Assembly (NCBI GenBank): GCA_965370555.1
Contig: CBDUVB010000036.1
Span: 1 to 17,679, forward strand
Length of the DNA stretch: 17,679 bases
Source of the DNA: JAJOKK01 sp965370555
GTDB lineage: Bacteria; Bipolaricaulota; Bipolaricaulia; UBA7950; UBA9294
Direction: 5' to 3'
The position numbers and the translations under genes were made by a program. The first letter of the stretch is position 1; every line of letters starts with the position of its first letter. Below are positions 12,371 through 17,679 of the stretch, in pieces. The notes beneath the pieces were generated by a model. That model was given only the letters and a program-made list of their open reading frames with translations. It made no database searches and was not told the DNA's origin.

Positions 12371-13273
12371 ATGCACCACTTGGATTTCCTCGGTAAGGCT
12401 AAGTACTTCGTTCCCATTTCTCTACTGTTGGTAACCCTCAGCATCATCGTTTTGATTCCTGGGGTGCGCGGACTGAATATGGGGATTGACTTCACTGGCG
12501 GTACCGAGTTTACCATCGATTTCTCAGAGCCAGTCGATACGGCCGTGTTACGCAACGCCCTCGCCAACATTCCCTCGGGGACGATCGATCTCTCCAAGAG
12601 TGTCATCCAAGACGTTACCGGAGATAACCGAAAGGTGATCACCACGCAGCTTGATGTGACGGAGAACCTCGATGTACTCAACCGTATCGAGTCGACGCTG
12701 AACTCACAGTTCTCAGTCATTGAGATCAGCCGCCGGTCGATCGGACAGCAGGTGAGCCGCGAGCTAGCGCAAAAAGGGTGGCAGGCAATTCTCCTCGCTC
12801 TCGTCGTGATCCTCGTCTACGTCTCGTGGCGGTTTCGCCTTCGTTACGCTATCGGCGCGGTCGCTGCAGTCCTGCACGATGTCATTATCGCACTGGGAAT
12901 CTTTGCCCTATTTCAAGTGGAGTTTAATCTACCAACGATCGCCGCTTTCCTGACGATTGTCGGATATTCCTTGAACGATACTATCGTTATCTTCGACCGC
13001 ATTCGCGAGAACACGAAACTGCACAAGAAGGTCTCCCCGTTCGACACCATCAACATAAGCGTCAACCAGTCGCTCTCCCGGACGATGAACACCTCGTTCA
13101 CCACGTTCATCCCTGTGATCATCCTGTTCTTGTTCGGGGGGTCGGTCCTGCGTGGGTTCTCACTGGCCCTCTTGATCGGTGTCCTCGTCGGAACCTACTC
13201 CTCGATGTACATCGCCAACCCGATCCTCTACGCATGGACTCTCAAGGCTGACAAAACGAAGAAGCATAGATGA
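12371..13273 (+). CDS. secF: Protein translocase subunit SecF
   Basis: The 300-aa inner-membrane protein has an N-terminal transmembrane helix (about residues 15-33), then the signature MGIDFTGGTEFTIDF. A periplasmic domain of about 90 residues follows, then a block of five transmembrane helices with GYSLNDTIVIFDRIREN, the conserved RND-type segment. SecF with SecD uses the proton gradient to help proteins across the membrane. Length and topology fit stand-alone SecF. A strong TAAGGAGGAGG lies before the ATG. SecD, usually encoded just upstream, is replaced here by rpsT. The stop overlaps recJ by ATGA. Confidence 0.95.
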   Translation: MHHLDFLGKAKYFVPISLLLVTLSIIVLIPGVRGLNMGIDFTGGTEFTIDFSEPVDTAVLRNALANIPSGTIDLSKSVIQDVTGDNRKVITTQLDVTENLDVLNRIESTLNSQFSVIEISRRSIGQQVSRELAQKGWQAILLALVVILVYVSWRFRLRYAIGAVAAVLHDVIIALGIFALFQVEFNLPTIAAFLTIVGYSLNDTIVIFDRIRENTKLHKKVSPFDTINISVNQSLSRTMNTSFTTFIPVIILFLFGGSVLRGFSLALLIGVLVGTYSSMYIANPILYAWTLKADKTKKHR

Positions 13274-15024
13274 AGTCACTCATCCGAGAGGGGCGGGCGT
13301 GGGAAATAGCCCCTCTTCCGGAAGATAGCCTGATACAAGAGATCGAGACGTCTCTCTCCTGTTCGCACGTGTTTGCCCTCGTGTTGGCTAGACGCAGCCA
13401 GGAAAACTGGCGAGGATTGATCGACCCAGGGTTGGCGAGCCTGCACTCCCCGTTCGACATCTTGGATATGGAAAAGGGTGTCGCGCGACTGATCCGCGCG
13501 ATCGAGGAGAAAGAACGCATTTTCATCCACGGCGACTTCGATGTCGACGGCTTGACCGGCGCGGCGGTCCTCTACCAGGGACTTCTCCCCCTCCTTTCTT
13601 CAGGGACACTCAAGGTCGAAGTAGGAGATCGCGCCCATGGGCACGGCCTCTCCCGCGACTTTGTCCGCCGGGCAATCGACGAGAAGTTCTCACTGGTGAT
13701 CACCGTGGATTGCGGGATATCCAACAACGAGGAGATCGATGCGTTGCGTGAGGCGGGGATCGACACGATCGTCACCGACCACCACGTTCCCCCGCCCACA
13801 CTCCCGCAAGCTCAGGCGATCATCGACCCTCATCGCTCGGACGATTCCTACCCCAACCAGAACCTCGCTGGGGTGGGAGTTGCTTATAAGCTCATTGCTG
13901 CGTTACACGAGAAGCTCGGCCGACCCGCACCGCATCACTTCCTCGACTTGGTCGCCTTGGGAACAATCGCCGATATTGTCCCCCTCGCCGACGGAGGAGA
14001 GGTCGAGAACAGGGCTCTGGTTCGCGAAGGATTCTCCCTCCTCACGCGTGGCGAAGGGTCCTCATTGGGCCTTCGCGTATTGATGAAAAAGCTCTCGATC
14101 AATCCGAAGCGGATCACTGCATCTGATATCGGCTACCTGATTGCTCCAAAACTGAACGCGGCGAATCGGGCCGGGGACCCCAAGGTCGCGTTCCTCCTCC
14201 TAACGACCACGGTCCCTCAACGCGCGGAGTACCTGATCGAGATCCTCCTCGACTACAACCGCGATCGCGAGATCGCGCAGAAGGACCTGATCGCGCAGGC
14301 AGAAGAGCAACTCGCCGAGAACGGGGCTAACCCTTACGAGGACGGAATCATCATCCTCGCCGGTAAGTACTGGAACGAGGGGATCCTCGGGCTGGCTGCT
14401 TCCAATCTTACGGACCGGTATCGAGTTCCGGCAATCATCATCTCGCAGGGGGATCAGACGAGTCGTGCCTCCTGCCGGAGCGTAGATGGATTCGATCTGG
14501 CGGATTGCTTGAGCACCAACTCTCACCTGTTCTTGCAGTACGGAGGGCACAAGATGGCCGCCGGTTTCTCCATCGCCAATGAGACTCTCCCCGAGCTCCA
14601 GGAGAACCTGCTGAGTTATGCCGCCAAGCAGGGAACCGGGCTCAGATCGATCCCCCCGAGGACGATCGACGCTATGGTCACCGTCGGAGAGATCGACATG
14701 CGCTTATACACCAATATCCGTTCCCTCTCCCCGTACGGACCAGGGAACCCGGATCCCCTGTTCCTGCTGCGTAATTGTACGTTCAACGATCTCTCCCTTG
14801 TTGGGGCGCGTAAACAGCACCTCAAGGGAGCGGTTGTGCAAGATGGGCTCTCCCTTCCGTTCATCGCCTTTCGCATGGGAAAACATATCGGCGCCTTTGA
14901 GCAGGCATATAGTCCCTCTACATCTGATACCAAGACACACGGGGCTTCCCTCGTCTTTCGCGCTCGCTTCGACGAGTGGCGGGGATCGGTTCAGATGGAG
15001 GTCGCTGATCTCGTAATTGACTAG
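13270..15024 (+). CDS. recJ: Single-stranded-DNA exonuclease RecJ
   Basis: The 584-aa DHH-family nuclease degrades single-stranded DNA 5' to 3' in recombination and mismatch repair, using Mn/Mg. Motifs in order are HGDFDVDG (87-94; the usual Tyr is Phe), TVDCGI (145-150), TDHH (169-172) with IDPHR, LVALGTIADIVPL (227-239), and the DHHA1 motif GGHKMAAGF (425-433). A C-terminal OB-like domain follows. All metal ligands seem present and the length is normal. It is translationally coupled to secF through a 4-base overlap and is the last gene of the operon. Confidence 0.95.
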   Translation: MKSLIREGRAWEIAPLPEDSLIQEIETSLSCSHVFALVLARRSQENWRGLIDPGLASLHSPFDILDMEKGVARLIRAIEEKERIFIHGDFDVDGLTGAAVLYQGLLPLLSSGTLKVEVGDRAHGHGLSRDFVRRAIDEKFSLVITVDCGISNNEEIDALREAGIDTIVTDHHVPPPTLPQAQAIIDPHRSDDSYPNQNLAGVGVAYKLIAALHEKLGRPAPHHFLDLVALGTIADIVPLADGGEVENRALVREGFSLLTRGEGSSLGLRVLMKKLSINPKRITASDIGYLIAPKLNAANRAGDPKVAFLLLTTTVPQRAEYLIEILLDYNRDREIAQKDLIAQAEEQLAENGANPYEDGIIILAGKYWNEGILGLAASNLTDRYRVPAIIISQGDQTSRASCRSVDGFDLADCLSTNSHLFLQYGGHKMAAGFSIANETLPELQENLLSYAAKQGTGLRSIPPRTIDAMVTVGEIDMRLYTNIRSLSPYGPGNPDPLFLLRNCTFNDLSLVGARKQHLKGAVVQDGLSLPFIAFRMGKHIGAFEQAYSPSTSDTKTHGASLVFRARFDEWRGSVQMEVADLVID

Positions 15025-15044
15025 TGGGATCTCTTATACCTGAA

Positions 15045-15085
15045 CCCCCATTTCCCACCCTTGAAAAATGTGGGGGTCAGGCACC
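15045..15085 (+). repeat. Hairpin joined to a transposase-end-like motif
   Basis: CCCCCA (15045-15050) pairs with TGGGGG (15071-15076), and CCCAC with GTGGG nested in part. The sequence then reads TGGGGGTCAGGCACC (15071-15085). GGGGTCAG is shared with the ends of the element at 5422-6345, so this may be a REP-like relic. It could also end the recJ transcript, although no T-run follows. Confidence 0.45.
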
Positions 15086-15312
15086 GACGGATCATCGAGG
15101 CAAAAATCCTCACCTGTGCTTCTTAACCCTGGAGCAGGCAAGCGCGATTTAGGGGGACTTAGAGGAGATTGTCCCGTCTCTGAGGCTCATAACTTGCTTC
15201 CATAAAGGCACGGTCGACACCAAATTTCCACAATGCCTTCATCCTCTTCTCATAACCGTAGGGTACAGTGACAGCCACGTTTTGGTTTAACACACACAGA
15301 GGGAGTAATTGG

Positions 15313-15540
15313 ATGAAAAAGCAAGCGATAAGTATTTCGGTGTTAGCGGGGGTCCTACTATTCAGCGGACTGATCGTGATAGCCGGTGGATCAATGGGAT
15401 GGCAGAGCGAAAGCCCCTTGCCGATTCACCGCAGCGAATTCTGCCGAGAGGCAATGATGGAGGAACTGGGAGTCCCCAAGAAGGAGATCGATAAATTGAA
15501 AGCAAGGTCCGTAATAGCTGACTGGCCCACTCCCCGATAG
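15313..15540 (+). CDS. Small protein with N-terminal membrane anchor or signal peptide
   Basis: The 75-aa product starts MKKQAISISVLAGVLLFSG and continues LIVIAGG, a positively charged N-terminus followed by a hydrophobic stretch of about 20 residues, typical of a signal peptide or single membrane anchor. A short polar, charged remainder follows (REAMMEELGVPKKEIDKLKA). I do not recognise a family. GAGGGAG precedes the ATG at a suitable distance; an in-frame ATG at 15268 has none. The gene stands alone between recJ and the MFS remnant. It may be a real small protein. Confidence 0.5.
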   Translation: MKKQAISISVLAGVLLFSGLIVIAGGSMGWQSESPLPIHRSEFCREAMMEELGVPKKEIDKLKARSVIADWPTPR

Positions 15541-15671
15541 TAGATAGGGTTAACGGTCGCTTACTAGCTGGCGCACGGTCCGTTATTCGCCCCCACGACT
15601 CCCGTCCTAGTAAGATATCCCCTAGAAGGCGAAGGGGCGCCGGCACTTGCTCAGTTCTTAGAAGAGCGTAA

Positions 15672-16013
15672 TGGACTGCTTCTATTCTTTCAGGGATTTT
15701 ACCTGTAAATATAGAGACCGCCGAGGGAAATACTGGGGCACTGCTCCTTGCTCTCCTCCCATTGCACGGGGTGATGCTGGTCGATGTGAGAACGGCACTC
15801 TTCGTCGTCGTACCGCTCTTTTTTATCGCTATTCCGTAGTCGGTACGCTCACAGGCGAATGGACCGAAGAAGGCATCGATCTGGGTCGATCTGCGTGAGG
15901 GCTTCCGCTACCTGTGGGGGTGGTCAGGAGTGATGGCCTTGATCGGTGGAGCACTGATCTTCAAGGTGGCTTTGACCCCGGCCTTCAAGTTATACTCGTC
16001 TGGGCCCGTTTGA
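15672..16013 (+). pseudogene. Remnant of an MFS transporter gene
   Basis: One frame reads GALLLALLPLHGVMLVDVRT (15735-15794), then ALFVVVPLFFIAIP, an in-frame TAG (15837-15839), and then WVDLREGFRYLWGWSGVMAL with IGGALIFKVALTPAF. This is the middle of a 12-helix drug-efflux MFS protein (macrolide-efflux type), where the TAG replaces what is normally Gln (CAG) after IP. Upstream the frame is blocked by a TAA, and after LTPAF it is shifted and ends at 16013. Neither N- nor C-terminal parts remain recognisable. The downstream stretch 16014-16188 holds no gene I can support. Confidence 0.7.
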
Positions 16014-16188
16014 CACTCTCCTCACGAAGCAAGGAGGCTGCAGTCATGACAAGAAGAGCATCGCATCCCTTGGGAACGATGCCTCCTGAAGCACAACTCG
16101 CCGGGATCACCGGCTTCGCATTGCCGCGGCTCGGCGTGGAACGCTCGGTGGTTCTCTCCTCACGATCAACGGCAGGGAAGCGTTCGCG

Positions 16189-17439
16189 ATGAATCGAGAT
16201 CGAGTCGTCGTGAGTGGCATCGGGGTGGTCACCCCGATCGGCATCGGGCGGGAGGACTTCTGGGAAGGATTGCTCGCCGGGCGAAACGGCATCTCCCGCA
16301 TTACCCTGTTCGACCCGTCAGAATTCCGCTCTCAGATGGCCGGGGAGGTCAAGGGTTTTCACGCCGAGGAATGGATCGACCGCAAGATAGCGAGACGGAT
16401 GGACCGGTTTACTCATTTCGCCCTGGTCGCTGCAGATCTGGCTATGAAGGATGCTGGTCTAGATGCGTTTCCGTTCGATGGGCGACGGGCGGGCGTCATC
16501 ATCGGGTCCGGCATCGGGGGAACGCAGGCTCTCGAGAGCGCACATGCCGGACTCCTGGCGAAAGGTCCAAGATCCGTGGGGCCGCTCGTCGTGTCGAGAG
16601 TGCTTATCAACACGGCCGCCTGCATGGTGTCGATCACTCATGGGCTCAAGGGTCCTCTGTCTGCCCCTTCCGTCGCCTGTTCAACCGGAGCCAACGCCAT
16701 CGGCGACGCATATCGCATCCTGGAGAGAGGAGATGCCGACATCATGTTGGCGGGAGGGGCCGAGGCCAGTGTGAGCCCGTTGCCGTTTGCCGGTTTCTGC
16801 GCGACACGGGCGATGTCCACCCGCAATGACGATCCGGAACGAGCGAGCCGTCCTTTTGACAAGAACCGCGACGGTTTCGTCATGGGCGAGGGAGCCGGTG
16901 TCGTCGTGCTGGAAAGGTTGGACCATGCGCTCAGGCGGAAGGCGCCCGTCTACGCCGAATTGGCCGGATATGGCAACACGGCCGATGCTTTCCATCTTAC
17001 GGCGCCCGAGCCCGAGGGCGACGGAATGGTCCGTGTCATGGAGGAAGCTCTGCGTGACGCTGGCGTCGCCGTGTCGGATATCGGGTATATCAACGCCCAC
17101 GGAACCTCCACGATCCTCAATGACAAGACCGAAAGCGCGGCTGTGATGAAAGTTTTCGGCGACAACACCCGGCGACTCAAGATGAGTTCCATCAAGTCCA
17201 TGATCGGCCATCTCCTGGCCGCGTCCGGGGCCGTGGAGTTCGCGGCTACCGTGCTGAGTGTCTCGACCGGCCGCATTCCTCCAACCATCAACTACGAGCA
17301 GCCTGATCCGGATTGCCCGCTGGACTACGTCACCCAGGGAGCCGAGTCGATCGAACTCGGCGCGGCGATGAGCCAATCGTTCGGCTTCGGCGGCGGGAAT
17401 GCCTGCCTGGTCGTCAAGAGCTACGAGAAGAGGAGATAG
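16189..17439 (+). CDS. fabF: 3-oxoacyl-[acyl-carrier-protein] synthase II
   Basis: The 416-aa condensing enzyme joins malonyl-ACP to the growing acyl chain in fatty acid synthesis. The thiolase fold is seen in the start RVVVSGIGVVTPIG, the nucleophile Cys164 in SVACSTGAN, His304 in INAHGTST, Lys336 and His341 in KSMIGHLLAASGAVE, and the C-terminal SQSFGFGGGNA. The length is that of FabF, and the catalytic Cys-His-His set is complete. The ATG has only a weak GGGAAG before it. The stop is 2 bases before the next gene, which is probably in the same operon. Confidence 0.95.
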   Translation: MNRDRVVVSGIGVVTPIGIGREDFWEGLLAGRNGISRITLFDPSEFRSQMAGEVKGFHAEEWIDRKIARRMDRFTHFALVAADLAMKDAGLDAFPFDGRRAGVIIGSGIGGTQALESAHAGLLAKGPRSVGPLVVSRVLINTAACMVSITHGLKGPLSAPSVACSTGANAIGDAYRILERGDADIMLAGGAEASVSPLPFAGFCATRAMSTRNDDPERASRPFDKNRDGFVMGEGAGVVVLERLDHALRRKAPVYAELAGYGNTADAFHLTAPEPEGDGMVRVMEEALRDAGVAVSDIGYINAHGTSTILNDKTESAAVMKVFGDNTRRLKMSSIKSMIGHLLAASGAVEFAATVLSVSTGRIPPTINYEQPDPDCPLDYVTQGAESIELGAAMSQSFGFGGGNACLVVKSYEKRR

Positions 17440-17441
17440 CG

Positions 17442-17679
17442 ATGAACATCCCCAAGCTTCATATCGGACAGCTCACCGCAGATATCCCGATTGTCCAGGG
17501 TGGGATGGGCGTGAGGGTGTCGCTGGCATCCCTGGCAGCGGCGGTGGCTGAAGAGGGGGGAATCGGCACCATCTCGAGCATCGGCCTGGGGGACTTCGAA
17601 GCGGCCCAGCATGAGTATGAACGAATCTCCCGGGAAGCCCTGCAAGAAGAGATCCGCAAGGCCCGAGCCATGACTCAGG
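17442..17679 (+). CDS. Nitronate monooxygenase / FabK-like FMN enzyme, partial (cut by window end)
   Basis: The first 79 residues are MNIPKLHIGQLTADIPIVQG followed by GMGVRVSLASLAAAVAEEGG. This is the start of the FMN-binding TIM barrel shared by nitronate monooxygenases and the enoyl-ACP reductase FabK. Its place directly after fabF, with AGGAG inside the fabF 3' end, favours a role in lipid metabolism, perhaps as an enoyl reductase, but the deciding regions lie beyond the window. Confidence 0.88.
   Translation, partial: MNIPKLHIGQLTADIPIVQGGMGVRVSLASLAAAVAEEGGIGTISSIGLGDFEAAQHEYERISREALQEEIRKARAMTQ

Noticed and set aside
15671..15898. 75-aa + strand open frame
   Set aside because: It is a different frame from the one with clear MFS similarity and resembles no known protein.
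16681..17376. 231-aa open frame on the minus strand
   Set aside because: It is antisense to fabF; long antisense frames are common in GC-rich conserved genes.
1..17679. tRNA or rRNA genes
   Set aside because: I saw no segment with a convincing cloverleaf or ribosomal RNA sequence on either strand, although I could not run a covariance search.

Overview
The window looks like chromosomal DNA from an anaerobic bacterium of moderate GC content. The evidence is an oxygen-sensitive class III ribonucleotide reductase (nrdD) next to ordinary housekeeping genes (rpsT, secF, recJ, fabF). The phylum cannot be fixed from this sequence alone. Many starts are non-ATG (TTG and GTG, and possibly ATT for rpsT), and most are preceded by a good Shine-Dalgarno.

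Layout. (1) 1-1300, minus strand: three small genes, of which one is truncated (VOC) and one is interrupted by an in-frame TGA (phosphoribosyltransferase). (2) 1293-1753: a spacer rich in palindromes, with a solo relic of a transposon end. (3) 1754-4049: an FAD-dependent oxidoreductase (+) converging on a HAD hydrolase (-). (4) About 4100-9700, all minus strand: an accessory region of small cassette-like units. They comprise a ribbon-helix-helix antitoxin with a MazF toxin, a DUF3795 protein, a REP-associated tyrosine transposase element (perfect 25-bp ends), a PhzF 5' fragment, a 246-aa unknown protein, an orphan MqsA-like protein, a DUF4160/DUF2442 pair and a HEPN-type protein. The units are separated by integron attC-like sites and by degenerate copies of the 3' end of the nrdD locus. 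No integron integrase is visible, so this resembles a cluster of attC sites lacking an integrase (CALIN). (5) 9561-11790, minus: class III ribonucleotide reductase, whose glycyl-radical domain is a separate 65-aa ORF with its own Shine-Dalgarno inside the 3' end of nrdD. (6) 12089-15024, plus: rpsT-secF-recJ, divergent from nrdD, with no secD. (7) 15025-16188: a small membrane or secreted protein and the decayed remains of an MFS transporter. (8) 16189 to the end: fabF followed by a nitronate monooxygenase/FabK-like gene cut by the window edge.

How it fits together. Core functions (dNTP synthesis, translation, secretion, DNA repair, fatty acid synthesis) flank an island of stress, toxin-antitoxin and possible defence genes. 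The most notable signals are the cassette array whose CDS stop codons lie inside the attC R'' boxes, four copies of the nrdD 3' tail placed at cassette junctions, and the split NrdD itself.
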